A stretch of DNA of 64,000 nt from Fomes fomentarius (GCA_022606135.1 JABYQN010000009.1:1389001-1453000), one strand, 5' to 3'. Shown: positions 32,071 to 46,065, numbered from the stretch's first letter. Notes: generated from the sequence alone by a model not told the origin. Numbers and translations: made by a program.

Positions 32071-33978
32071 ATTTATACCGAGGTTCAACAATGATATCTA
32101 TGATGGACTTGCGATGTAGCAGGTCGAAAGGGGCGATTGGGATGAATGGGTGATTGGCAGCGCTTGTGTACATTGCCCCGGGGGCGCGACGGTTTGAACC
32201 AATCTGGAGCCAGGACCTGTAAGCAAATACCATCCTTCCGGACATAAACTTTCTATACACGCGCATTTCCTGATCCTGCGCCTTTGGAATGGAACACTAG
32301 CTGTAATATTATCGTCCCGCTGGAACAAACCGGGGATACGTTGGCCACACGAAGTATACCGGTACCTCCATACGCCTCCATCCCTGTCGCCTTCTCAAAC
32401 TCGGAAGATGCTTGCTACTTCTGGCATGTTTAACCGGGGGGAGAGGGTAAGACGCTGCTGGATCCACGTACTTACCGAGTTGTTATGTTGATTGTTTGAG
32501 CCCGCAAGCCTTGGACGATCGATCGTTTTCGCCTTCTCGGAAGCGGATTGGAAGTCATCGTTTTAGACAGACGCCCCAGGTTCTCAGACGAGACATCGTC
32601 CAGCTACGACTGATCCTCTTTTCACGTAGAGGTAGATGGTAGCTCGCGATATGCGTGTAGTGAGCCCTTGCTCGGACAAATCCTTCCCTTCGCTACTTCT
32701 CGAATCGACAATATACAACCGCGGCTTACAAATTAAACTTAGAGACACTCACGATGATCGTTACTAAACGTTGACCATCCTGACAACGATGCATCACGAT
32801 TGCCTTGTCATTTGTCGCGGTAGTCAACCAGGGGATGATGCCTAGCAGCTAGCGCTCACACGCCGACGTCGACGTTGAATGTCAGGATAGAGTTGAACGG
32901 TGGGATGATAACCCGCCGATTGTACGGCGAAGGAGAGCCAGCGAATAATAGACTTCGATTGCAGCATGACAACCTCAAGCACATGCAGGTTGTCTGTCGG
33001 GTGCTTACCATTCCAGAACAGACGTCTAACAGCCATACCCATGTTGTATGGTCCATCATGAGGGGAAGGTCGTGTCAAGTAGTGAACAACACCCACCAAT
33101 CCGTGTACGACCCCCTAGTTCGCACACCGTTCCCGTGTGACCTCTGAGGCTCCAAGAGCGCTACACAGGACGTCCAGTCGATCAGGTCGAAGAAGACAAG
33201 AACCGAGTCGGTCGGCGGTCAATGGCGGATCGAAATGAGGCCGAAGGCAGAAAGAATGGAGTAGAAAGCACTAGATACTGGCTCAGTCGAGCTGTAGCTG
33301 GAACTTGAAGTGGAAGTGGAAGAAGAGAGCCGGAGTCGGAGAGGAAAGACACCGGGAGCGAGCAGGCTCGAATCTGCCTCGACCGTCGGAACCTCCCCTG
33401 ACGCGATCGCAGACGCCCGTCCAGATCGAGTGTGCCCGATTGAGTTCACTTCCTGCCAGTGCGAGTTGGACTCGTACAGGTCGTATATAACCTCGCTCGT
33501 GTCCGCGTCGTCGCCGATTTCCTCGACCCTCGACCGCTACGCTCGCTCTCCACATAGCCTTCGCGTTTGCCCCGCTCGACGCCTGAGACACACGCAGGTG
33601 GCAGAACTTGGAAGCCCCGTCATCCGCCGCCGGCTAATACACCTTCGATTGCCGAAAGCGGGGTAGGAGGTCACACGAACGCCTCCCCACTTGAGCCTGA
33701 TTTCCACTGCTTGTCTGCTCCACATATAGTGTCTGGTACGCTTTTTTCTTCGCCCTCTCATCCCTCCCATCGACCTAAGTCTACACCTTCTTGTCCTTCT
33801 CGAACGACTCTCCGGAGCTAGCGGCTCGTCTCGACTGGCCGATCGGAGCCTGAGGCGCATACCAGACATCTACGCGACCCTCCCACGTTCTCGTTTAATT
33901 GCTCTTCCATTTATACCCCCCATCCCGCTGTCTCTCCTCCCGCTCTTCACCTCTTCCAAATCCCCGTGGATTTTCACT
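32029..33978. other. Gene-poor stretch
   Basis: About 1.95 kb. The only suggestive item is a minus-strand segment at 32856-33099 ending VIIPPFNSILTFNVDV, weakly like the C-terminal strand of FKBP-type isomerases. A TATATAA at 33484-33490 lies about 490 bp before the ubiquitin-like gene and may belong to a long leader. No complete gene seen. Confidence 0.4.
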
Positions 33979-34847
33979 ATGAGCGGACCAAGACCGTCCT
34001 CCGCACCCCACCCGTCTACCGACCCACAGGCTTCGACACAAGGTCCACCTCCCGCATTAATCGAGCATGCCCTTCACGCGCGCATCGATGCGTTCTCACC
34101 GGCCTGTCCTTCTGCACGCACGTCGTATACTCGCGTCGACTTTACTGGGGGCACAGGTGCAAACACGCCCCGGCCAGCCATCATGACCGGCGTGGAAGAT
34201 GGCGAGGAGCCCCAGCCCGAGGATGACCTACATGCACCGGTTGAGGATGTGATCCCACAAACACCACAGGTGTCGCTGACGTTTTTGCTGGTCTCCGGAC
34301 GGCGGAGGACAATGTCGTTTGAGCCAGAGACGACGATTGGTCGTGTGAAGGAGCTCGTGTGGAACGCCTGGCCAAATGGTGAGCACTCGTCTGCGCATGT
34401 CACGGCTCCACGCTCGCGCCCTTTCTGCACCACCCGGTCTCGCGCCAAGAGCGACATAGGTCGTGGGCCTGTTGACGCACGACATTCTGATATTTCGGTA
34501 CAGATTGGCAGGACGAACGTCCCCCAGCACCGTCATATCTAAGGATATTGTACCTCGGCAAGATTCTGCAAGACGAGGATCCCCTTGACAGTGCGTCATA
34601 CCTTCGTCGCGCACGACTTCATTTATAACTCAAACCGCTGACGATGGTCATAGAACTGTCATTCCCTACACAGTTACCATCAGCAGCTCCTTCGTCGACC
34701 ATCGTCCACCTCTCTATCCGTGCGTACGCCCCTCCGTCGGAGGACGTGCCCAAGAAGAAGAGGCGGGGCAATGCATCGAGTGGTACCAGCGGAGATGTCG
34801 GCGACGAGGAGAGTGCCGGTTGCTGTTCATCATGCATCATCTGCTGA
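33979..34847 (+). CDS. Membrane-anchored ubiquitin-fold protein (UBL3/MUB-like)
   Basis: Exons 33979-34378, 34504-34590 and 34654-34847; 226 residues. After a proline-rich, probably disordered N-terminal extension of about 90 residues comes the ubiquitin fold: VSLTFLLVSGRRRTMSFEP, GRVKELVWNAWPNDWQDERP, LRILYLGKILQDEDPLDK and STIVHLSIRAYAPP. The C-terminus CCSSCIIC carries a prenylation box (CIIC) with a Cys pair four residues upstream, the hallmark of UBL3 and plant MUB proteins, which are lipid-anchored to the plasma membrane. UBL3 is linked to protein sorting into extracellular vesicles, and MUBs recruit E2 enzymes; the fungal role is not established. The extension makes it longer than the roughly 117-residue animal form. 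Confidence 0.85.
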
Positions 34848-36861
34848 AGGATCACGGGCAGTGCGTGTTCATGCGGTCTCCTTTCGCCTGTGTTGTGTCA
34901 CCTCATGCCAAAACCAGGCCATCTTCTGCATACAAGTGTATCAGCGTTCATTGTCTTCCTTTACTTTTAGCCTCCGCTGTCACCTTCCAGTCTCACACCC
35001 GACATCTCCCGCACCGAACTCGGCTCCCGACCCGAGATCTGAGCGACCCATCCGACTTCTTGTCCTCGTGTTATGGCCGCCTCTAGTAGTATACACTATT
35101 CCTTCCGGGTTACCTGCATGGCAGCGCGTTCTCGGCTCTCCCATGTCATGAGCGCCGAGGTCTCGACCCTAGAGCCCTTAATACACGGACTGGCCTGCTC
35201 AGATTTCCGTCGACCCGACCCGTCCTTCCCTGCTCGTCAAACACACACATCTATCTCCCCGCACCGCATGCACATCCTCCTCCGTCACGACTCCTTACGC
35301 CCATGCCCATCTATCAGAAACACCATTCCGCCCGCCTGCCGCCTGCCGCCTGCCGCCCGCAACCGCATCCGCTACCTTCTCCAAGTCCGCGCGGAACAAC
35401 GTGCTGAGAGGCTCCCGCTTCTGGCGCGATGTACCACCGCATCGCAGCATCTCGGGCATTCGATGGCTTCTTTAGGCTGTCAGGTGGCCTCCACCTTCAC
35501 ATACCTTGGCGTCTGGCCACGTTCTCGCCTGCCACGCCATCGTGCTTCCAGTGCCTCGCGTCGCGGTCCCCGAGTGGCTGCTCGGGTGGAGCGGGACGGT
35601 GTTTCGCGCTTGCCATTGCTGTTTCTTTACTTGTCCTCCGTTCCCGTACATATGCTGTGTGTGCCTGACCTGCCGTATCACACCGCCTGCTCATCTGTAT
35701 AGTACCATCAATACATTCGAATCTTTGTCTATTCTCTGAGCACTGCTCAAGAACGTTGAGTTGCGCTTGCGTGCTGAGACGAAGGCAAAAATGGAAGTCT
35801 TTGCTAGAGAAAGGCGCTACCAGGGCTCGAACCTGGGTTTTGGGAACACATGACGATCAGAATCCCAAGTGATAACCACTACACTATAGCGCCACTACAG
35901 CGCGTATTGTGGCACTCCAATCTGCAGAATCACAAATCCTCCCATCTTCAGCGGAAAAGACAGAGAATGTAGGATGGATCTCTCAAGTCCGATGAACACA
36001 AGAGCTTCAACGGATGAATATTTGGTCTCTCATCTGCGAAAGTTCGACATGGAGGGGTAGCGCCCACAAGCCGATGCACAGTGACGAGCCGACCTTGCTG
36101 AGTCGCTCGCGACCTCCGTCGCTGTTGCTATGACCATTGACTTGACGATATTCACGAACATACCGCAGCCGACCCCCTCTACTCCCAATGAAATGTCATT
36201 CACCGCATCTCTACCAGAGATTCGCTTGCTGCTTCCGTGCGCTCGACAGGACAGCCGTGTGTGCAGTGGAACATGTATCGTTGTCCGTACTCACGTTCAA
36301 AGACTCGGGACTCACCGTAACCTGGACATGCATGCCTGCCCTCTGACAGAGGACTCACGCTTCTCTGTCTTTCGAGTCTCGACGCACTTGCAAAGTAACC
36401 ATGGCAGTGCCTGCGACGTTCGGCGGCCGATCCACTACGCGCACGTTCTTGCTTCGTCAGGTAAGTCACGCCTTGCGACTCTCGTGAGCAGCTCGTTATT
36501 CATCATACCGGGCTTGTGCTGGGCACTGGGAAGTCCTATGCCCATAGCTACCACAGAGATGATCAGCCACCAGTGGACGCGGGCCGTCGAAGGGGTGAAG
36601 ACGATCACACACTCAGCGAGCCACGCCGAAAAGCGTTGAGCATTCCCAACCTAGCCAGGCACCCTGCATTCTAATCGCGAGATGGTCTCGCAGCACAGCC
36701 TAGTCGCCGATTGAGCTTGAGAAGACTGACCCCAGAGGAGACGGGGATGAAGGAACGTTGGAGAGCCGGAAACTGCGACGGTGTAGACCCGGGGAATTGG
36801 TTCGCACGAGTGCGATCGCGATAGCATCACAGGTGGTCGATGACGCCGTTCGTCGCGACAG
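34848..36861. other. Intergenic, holds one tRNA
   Basis: About 2 kb between the ubiquitin-like gene and the PGI promoter. Apart from the tRNA-Gln at 35813 and a short CCTGCCG-type heptamer repeat at about 35332-35360, nothing is recognisable. Frames at 35073-35702 and 36130-36639 look like chance. Confidence 0.45.
35813..35893 (-). tRNA. tRNA-Gln (CTG), intron-containing
   Basis: Minus strand, 81 nt. Perfect 7-bp acceptor stem GGCGCTA/TAGCGCC; D arm GTG...CAC with the AGTGGTTA loop; anticodon stem TGGGA/TCCCA around a 17-nt loop starting TTCTGA, so anticodon CTG plus a 10-nt intron; T arm CCAGG-TTCGAGC-CCTGG. All invariant positions look sound. A second copy sits at 55408. Confidence 0.88.
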
Positions 36862-36867
36862 TATAAG
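36862..36867 (+). promoter_or_regulatory. TATA box (TATAAG) of PGI
   Basis: TATAAG 76 bp before the PGI ATG at 36938, followed by a CT-rich leader. Confidence 0.5.
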
Positions 36868-36937
36868 ATTCCTGCGCTTTGGGTCAAGTCCACCATCTTC
36901 CTCTCTTCCTGTTCTCTTGCATACTCTGACGACCACC

Positions 36938-39144
<2,207 letters not shown>

Positions 39145-39613
39145 TGAGCGGACAGTGAGCAGATATGGGGCCTGATTGACACGTATCGACAATCCAGGAA
39201 CAGGCAGTGTATCGCTAAGTGTAACAATTTACCCGTGTTCCATCTCCTCTCAGGTCTGAAGTACTAGTTCGAACTATCTTGAAGTGTTATCTCTCGCCGT
39301 ATTCCAGCCGCCGGCACGGTCAGCCGTCTTATCTCTCACTTCTCAGGAGTCAAAGTACTGGATCCCTTCGCATTGCGCAACAGGTAGTCTCATAAGCTGT
39401 AAGTGGGGGGACGGCGAACCGATTCATGGGCAGAGGTGGCTTGAGAGGACCACTGACATATTCTTCAGGAACTGCGCGAGTGTATGCAGTGACACTTTCA
39501 GTAAGCTCTGTGATCTACTGCTTATTCTATTATGAGTTTGGATGATATCTAAGCGCCCATAGGTTAGACCGGGGTGGCGTCATGCAGCCTCAGGGCACGA
39601 GTCATCCGTATCG
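39145..39613. other. Intergenic, PGI 3' flank and amine-oxidase promoter
   Basis: About 470 bp. No gene recognised. An upstream ATG at 39582 is in frame with the oxidase, but it precedes the TATA box and is unlikely to be in the mRNA. Confidence 0.4.
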
Positions 39614-39621
39614 TATATATA
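39614..39621 (+). promoter_or_regulatory. TATA box (TATATATA) of the amine oxidase gene
   Basis: TATATATA 48 bp before the ATG at 39669. Its position decides the start: the in-frame ATG at 39582 lies upstream of it. Confidence 0.5.
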
Positions 39622-39668
39622 CACCACTGGGCATTCGCTCTGCGGTCCGAGAACCTGCCACGGACATC

Positions 39669-42600
39669 ATGGCCCCTGGCGCATACGAACCGCTGAAGAA
39701 CGAGCCGGAGTTGGAAGGGCTTTTGGAGCCCGGCGTGGCGTCTCTGCGTCCTGCTCGTACCTCACCTTCTCGCCGTCTCGTGTTCAGTGCCGTCTTGCTC
39801 CTTGGTGTCGTGGGCTGCGCGGCGTTCTGGACGCTACCCTCTCGAACCGCACAATATGCAACTGAGCAGTACCCGGTGTCTGCCGACGGCGTGTCCGAGG
39901 GACTTCAACAGTGCCCTTCTAGTCTTCCGCCTCCAGCACGGCCACCCGCACGAACGAACCCCTTCGCGTCGCTCACGATCCCGGAGACGGTCGCTATTGA
40001 TGAATGGGTATCATCCGCCACGCGCGATCTCAACCTCACTATAGGAGACAAGGCGACCATCTCCGACAACTTCATCTACCGCATCGAGGCGTATCGCCCT
40101 CCAAAAAAGGACACGGTGAAGTACCTCGACAACCCGGACACGACGAGCCCACCGGATCGTTACGCACACGTCGTCGTCCACCATGGTGCCGCAAGCGAAC
40201 CGTATGTGCAGGACTATCTCGTTGGCCCCATTCCGGTCAGCGAGAAGACGAGGATGAGGAAGCTCACGGAGATCTACCACCGCGACCCTATCCCGTACAA
40301 TGCTCGGGGCTTCTTGTCTGCCGGCGAGCTCTCTCCGCTCCTTGCGAAGGTCATGCCTACACTCGCGGAAGCGACGGAGGTGGGCCATATCATCCAATAC
40401 ACGATTCTCCGACATTCCTCTGATATGGATTCACAGGAACTCTTTGGTGGTTCCGTACGCGGCCTTCCCAACGACACGCTGGTTGCGAGCATGGCCGCAC
40501 CTTTCAGCTTCGACGGCTCTTTCCGACGCGCCTGGGTGTCCTACCGCCGCAACGTTGCCGGGCCGTGGCTTCACCCCGTGAACTTCTTCCAATACATCGA
40601 CTTCACCGGAACGGACCCAGAGCACTGGCAGATCCTGAAAGTGCGTTTGTCACCAACCCTGTAGTTCTTCTGCTTCTGCTTTCCCCACGCCCCTCGTGTT
40701 CTCTCTGCATATTGAAGAGCAGCTGACCTTCATGCATGCAGATTGTGTACAATCATCAAGTCTTCAGCTCCGTCGACGACTTCGTGTCTGCCTTCCACAA
40801 CGGCACGCTCAAGCGATTGCCCGAGCGGCCTGACCAGGACCCGGCGCAGGGAGACTGGAGCACGCGCAAACGGCCTAAGCCCTACGCCCCGCGCGACCTG
40901 GACCACCTTCCTGGGCCGCGTTCGGTGTCGTTTGCTGGTCTGAGGTTCCGCGTCGATCGCACGCTGCAATATGTGAGCTGGATGGGATGGGGCATGTACC
41001 TGGGCTTTGACAGGGATATGGGTATGAGCTTGTGGGACTTGCGCTTCAAGGGCGAGAGGATCATATACGAGCTCTCGCCTCAGGAGGCTATCGCGCAATA
41101 TGGTATGTGTTCGGGCTCGTGTAGGCGGTCCTTGCTCACACTCTCTCTTAGCTGGTAACGACCCTATGCAGACTACGACCGCCTGGCTCGACCGATACTT
41201 CGGCATGGTGAGTCCAAACGAAGTGATAGTGCATATGTAAGGCTCATCTAGTCATTGTCCATAGGGTGCTGCAGTCCGCGACATGATTCCGGGATACGAC
41301 TGCCCTCATGAGGCTGTCTACCTGCCTGCGACGACTCACAACCTCGAAGGTAGCATCGCCCGTGAGCGCGCGATTTGCATCTTCGAGCACGACACTGGTC
41401 GCCCGATTACTCGCCACACCGGGTACAAGGATGGCGAGTTCGGTGCGACGCGAGGCTATCAGCTGATAGTTCGGAGTATCTCTACGGTTGGAAAGTGAGT
41501 AACAGCTGTCTGGATCGCGTTGTGATAACGCGGGATTGATCGAACACTCGATTCCACAGTTACGACTACTGTGCGTGGGCTCAAGAGTGGTTTCCTGCGA
41601 TACCTATGCTCACCTCTTTTCAGTGTTCGACTACATCTTCCAGATCGACGGCACCATCGAAGTCCGCCTCTCGGCTTCCGGCTACTTGCAAGGTGGCTAC
41701 TGGGAACCCGCCCAGGAGGGCTACGGTACTGCCATCCGCGAGACAACCATGGGCTCTCTACACGATCACGTCATCAACTACAAGGTCGGCCGCAGCAGTC
41801 GTTCTATATTTACCTTCTAAGTTTCTCATCTACTGTAGGTCGACCTCGACGTTGTTGGCGAGGAGAACTCTCTGCTCTTCACTAGCACTGACACCGAGAT
41901 AATCACGCAACCGTGGTTCGAGGACGACTGGGGCAAGGAGGTCATCCAGCAGAAGATCTCCAAGAAGTTGATTGAAAATGAGGATGACGCCCTCTTGAAG
42001 TTCCCGCTCAACCTCCAGGGTGGCTATTCGCTCATCAACAAGGAGGCCCTCAACCGCTGGGGTATTCCTCGTGGGTACGCTATCCATCCCGGATACTCAC
42101 CCGTTCATAACGTAGGTTGCCCGCTTGATGTGTGCTTGGACCCTTCGCTTACTCCCCCACCCACCCTAGACTGTGGTTGGATCCAAGCGCCTCTTGAACA
42201 ACGCCAACTGGGCTCGCTACAACCTCGCAGTATCAAAGCGCAAGGAGACCGAGCCAACTTCTAGCTGCCAATGGAACCTGCACCTTCCCGGCGCACCCGT
42301 GATTGACTTCCACAAGTTCTTCGACGGGGAGAACATCACGCAGACAGACCTCGTCGCCTGGGTCAACCTCGGCATGCACCACCTCCCACAGGCAGAGGAC
42401 TCGCCGAACACACGCACGAACCTCGCCGCATCGAGCTTCTTCCTCACGCCGCTCAACTACTTCGACTATGACGTCTCCATCGAGTCCATCAACTCGATTA
42501 TGCTCACCGAGCCGAAGAAGCCGGGCGAGCCGTGGGTGCACGACGACTATGGCGTGTCGCCGGCGAACTGCATCCCCGACTCAGTTCCGCCGTTCGAGTA

Positions 42601-42709
42601 TCGTGGCGTGAAGACGTTCGGGCTTGATGGCAAGGCGGCCCCGCCTGCGACGGCTGAGGATATGCGTAAGAGCGCGGAACTCTTCCATCGCATCAAGGTC
42701 GAACTGTGA
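39669..42709 (+). CDS. Copper-containing amine oxidase, membrane-anchored
   Basis: Eight exons: 39669-40640, 40742-41102, 41152-41207, 41265-41494, 41560-41570, 41624-41784, 41839-42111 and 42170-42709; 2604 nt, 867 residues. Oxidises primary amines to aldehydes, releasing ammonia and hydrogen peroxide. The cofactor site reads STVGNYDYLFDY, with Tyr541 expected to self-process to topaquinone. Copper ligands are visible as HDH in GSLHDHVINY and the later His in GMHHLPQAED. GYDCPHEAVYLPATTH precedes the site and places it among the eukaryotic extracellular-type oxidases. A single N-terminal hydrophobic segment (RRLVFSAVLLLGVVGCAAFW) after a short cytoplasmic tail implies a type II membrane protein. 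The cofactor tyrosine is encoded by an exon of only 11 nt. Confidence 0.93.
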
Positions 42710-42869
42710 TAAGATGGTATACATGGGAAACTGGTGGTTGGAACGTCCGTAGAAAAAAATAGTAGCAAAAGATGTTGTATTCATTATTCTGTCACAACAC
42801 GATACCTTTCTCCCTCCCCCATGAGCGTGATTTCGCAGGTCTGTGGTCAGTTTGTCCTCGACGGCAGTC

Positions 42870-44290
42870 CTAAGCTTCTGGGTGATCGCCTTCGACACTG
42901 GCTGCTAGTTCATGTCTGAAGCGGCACTGCGCAGCCTGCCAAGCTTGCCGGTACTTTGGCAGAATAGCGTCCCACCTATACATCTCGTACTATGAGGTTG
43001 ATTTGGCAGCGCAGACGTTGATGAGCTGCTCACCTCTTCGTTTGTCCAGATGTTCTCAGCTCTTTGATGTGAGCTCGTACGTCCTCCCATTCTTCGCCAT
43101 AGAGAGACAAATTCTCTCCTAAGCATAACGCTAACTCGCCGTATAGTAAGGACCGTTCAAGACGGTACGAGTAATCGGTGTTCCATGGCCCGGTGTATCG
43201 CCAGCCAAGTCGGGGAGATTGAATGTTGATAGCGTTCATGGAGGTGCTGATCGTGTCGCCTGCAGTCATTTGGGCCATCAGATGCCACCCGCACTCTGCG
43301 ATGGGGTCTCGTGAGAGCGCCTCTGCGCCGGACGGGGCGGAAGGTAGCACAACCCCGTCCATGTTGAGCGGCACGATCCACGACTTCGCATCAGATACCC
43401 ATCGAGCGACACCGGAGAAGTAGCCTGTTGCGTGCGCGTCGAGGAGAAGCGGACCGCCGGTAGTAGGCGAAGGTAGGTTATCGAGAATGCGAAACCCCCG
43501 GGATGCGTACTTGTCCAAAGCAAGCTGCGTGCGTTCGGACACTTTGAGTACGACGAGGGACGTGCGTTCCTCGAAGGTCGCATATGGATACAGGGAGTAG
43601 ACGGCGTTGTACGTCACAATGTTCATCACGCAGGCTGCATGAGGGGCGATGAGGGTCGGGAAGAAGAGTAGACGCGAAGAGGCGACGTACTGGAATGGAA
43701 ACACAGGATCGCCTCCATGGGGCTGTTGTGCGAGACCATGACTTGAACCTTACGAATGTCGCAGGGATCTTGGGGAGAGCTACGTTCGAAGTAGAGGATG
43801 CCGCGCACACTGCTCGTATCATACTGTGTCAGAACGTCGGCATGCTCCACGTCCGTGTGGGGAGATGTTCGGATGTGCGCTATCTCCACTCGCAACATGG
43901 GGTTTTGCCGAGAGGCAGGGACGTATACGTATCCTTCTTGCTCCAGCCAAAGACAAATCTCGAGTATGCTGTCGTCCGGGTGGACATACAGATCAAGGTC
44001 GGATCCAGGGTAGTAAGTCCGATCGAGGAATTGGAGGGCGAAGGAGCCAGAGATGATCGTATAGGTGCGAGCCATGAGGGCGCGAAACGCTAGGGGTTCG
44101 CTGAAGAATTAGGCAAGTCTGCGATTAATGTTGTACGCGCGTGTCGTAAAGTCGGTGGTGATGGCCTTGATGTCGTGGCTCACAGTAGTCATTCGAATCA
44201 AAGACAGGGGGATAGGCGAGACAAGATATTGTCGTAGATAGGATGTATAGCGAACACCCGAGAAATAGCTCTCTCTTCCGTGAAATCCAT
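42870..44290 (-). pseudogene. NTase-like array copy A (internal stop)
   Basis: Minus strand. The expected start is MDFTEERAIS at 44290. Exons 44290-43691, 43634-43034 and 42975-42870 have introns exactly where the three sister genes do. The F-box-like segment (HPIYDNILSRLSP, AYNINRRLA) is interrupted by a TAA at 44111-44109, where sister B has Arg. There is also a one-base loss in a G5 run (44207-44211), which may be a sequencing artefact. Downstream the frame is open: ISGSFALQFLDRTYYPGSDLDLYV, CVMNIVTYNAVYSLYPYATF, and the last-exon WDAILPKYR. An ATG at 44075 could start a 363-residue protein with the whole NTase core but no F-box-like part, so I call it a probable pseudogene, not a certain one. 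Confidence 0.7.
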
Positions 44291-44626
44291 TTGATGTGTG
44301 AATATGCCGGCGCCTGTAACACCGAAGTCGCGGGATGGGTATCCCCATAAACATTGAGGGGGCTCCAACTCACCTATGTGCTGCGGGGGAAGTTTGAGCG
44401 TTCTACAGACTGGGCCGAGTATAAGAGGAAAACACAGGAGAGGTCGCTCGTGGGTACTGGAACCGTACACGTTTCGTGAAACTAATACGTACAACGCTGA
44501 CGCCACAGGGACGATTGACACCTACTCACATGCTTATGCCTCGTTAGAACGTGGACGCTATAAGATACAAATGTATTGTTTCGCACGGTGACCGTCAGTC
44601 AAACTACTGTCTGTGTCAGCCGTCAA

Positions 44627-46065
44627 CTAATTTGTAAATGCGGACAACTTCCTGCGGGCTTTGGGGGCGGGACCTGGTTTCTCTGCCCTTTCTGCGAGCT
44701 CCGCAAGATACATGTCACGTAACATGGGCAGCACAAAGTCCCACCTGCCAGCGGCAAGCACTCATCAGCCACACCTTGGCACAGAAGTTATGATTTACTT
44801 ACCACGTCCATGCGTCGGCGATATCCTCTCTCGTGTTGCCATCCGGAATTTTCGTGTGCTCCATTTTCCCTTGAGTACGCAAGAATGGAAAGAGGCTTTG
44901 TATGTAACCCTCGTCGGGCGCTGTGTATCGCCAGCGGAAGACCGTCGTCTTGATCGTCTCGTAACGCAAAATCACTTGGTTCCCCCATGATGGCAGATTG
45001 AGCCGCCAGCCGCATTCTGCGACAGGGTCAAAGCCGGGGTCTTGGCTCGAAGGAGACGGGAGCGGAGGCGGGACAACTCCATCTATGTCGAGTGCAACCA
45101 CCCACGAGTGCTTGTCGGCGACCCACCGCGGGCTGTTCACGAAGAACCAGGGAGAGTACATCGTGTTGCCTTTTGTAGGTTTGACGAGCAGCTGATTGAG
45201 AGGAGAGGGATTTGCGAGCACGCGCCATCCACGCCTGGAATACGTTGCGAGGACGTCTTGCGTCTGAGACTCCTTGTTCACAACGAGCGAGTCGCGGCGC
45301 TCAAAGGTGGCATACGGATAGAGCGAGTAGGCTGCGTTGTATGTAACGATATTCATCACGCATGCTGGGCGAGCGAGATCATCAGTGAGAGGAGATAGCA
45401 CTTCCTGGGTGGGACTCGGACTTACTCGAATGGAAATCCAGTATGGACGCGAGCGGCGAGACCCGGGAGACGATGAGTTGCACTTTGCGCACTTCGCCGT
45501 TCCGAAGGGCCTTCTCAAAGGTGTACACGGCTCGCAGATTCTTCATCGAGTACAGCAGGGAGGCCTCGTTGTCATCCTCGACGTCATCCATCTCGATGTC
45601 AATGTTCGAGCAGATACGCTCCGCTTCGTCCCTGTACTTATCAAGTTGCCACGAGGTAGGCACGAACGTATACTCCTCTTCCTCCATGAAAAGACCAACA
45701 TCTATGACGTTGCGGTCAGGATGCAGGTAGAGGTCTAGATCCGAGTCCGTGTAGTACGTCCGATCGAAGAATTGGAGCGCGAAAGAGCCGGAGATGACCA
45801 TGTACGTGCGCGCCATAAGAGAGCGGAACAGAAGTGGCTCGTTGAAGAACCTGGCGAGTCTCCTGTTGACATTGTATGCCCTGGCCGCAAAGTCCTTGGT
45901 GACTGCGCGCACTTGACGGTTGACAGAGGCCATGCGAGCGAGGGCAAGCGGCGTTAGACAAGAGAAGATCGTGTCGTAGATAGGGTGCCTGCTAAACAAT
46001 TCCAGTGCTGGATTCGCGTCCTCGTCCACGTCCATTGATACGTCCGTGATATGCGCAAAAGACAT
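44627..46065 (-). CDS. NTase-like array copy B: F-box-like / nucleotidyltransferase-signature protein
   Basis: Exons 46065-45426, 45364-44803 and 44744-44627; 1320 nt, 439 residues, no frame break. Residues 27-62 (HPIYDTIFSCLTPLALARMASVNRQVRAVTKDF read in parts) resemble an F-box-like helix bundle. Residues 91-114 hold ISGSFALQFF then TDSDLDLYLHP, the GS...D-x-D pattern of the pol-beta-type nucleotidyltransferase fold. Then come LIVSRVSPLASILDFHS, CVMNIVTYNAAYSLYPYATF, VALDIDGVVPPP, FDPAVECGW-like text, and the shared last-exon WDFVLPMLRD. No signal peptide or membrane segment. I know no characterised member; the nucleotidyltransferase assignment rests on the motif alone. Confidence 0.7.

Noticed and set aside
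35073..35702. 209-codon frame in the intergenic region before the tRNA
   Set aside because: Rich in Pro/Ser/Arg from GC-rich DNA, no domain, no promoter or splice signals; overlapping frames look equally plausible.
36130..36639. 169-codon frame before PGI
   Set aside because: No recognisable motif; overlaps other open frames of similar quality and lacks promoter evidence.
39582..39668. Upstream in-frame ATG of the amine oxidase
   Set aside because: It precedes the TATA box at 39614, so it is probably not in the transcript.
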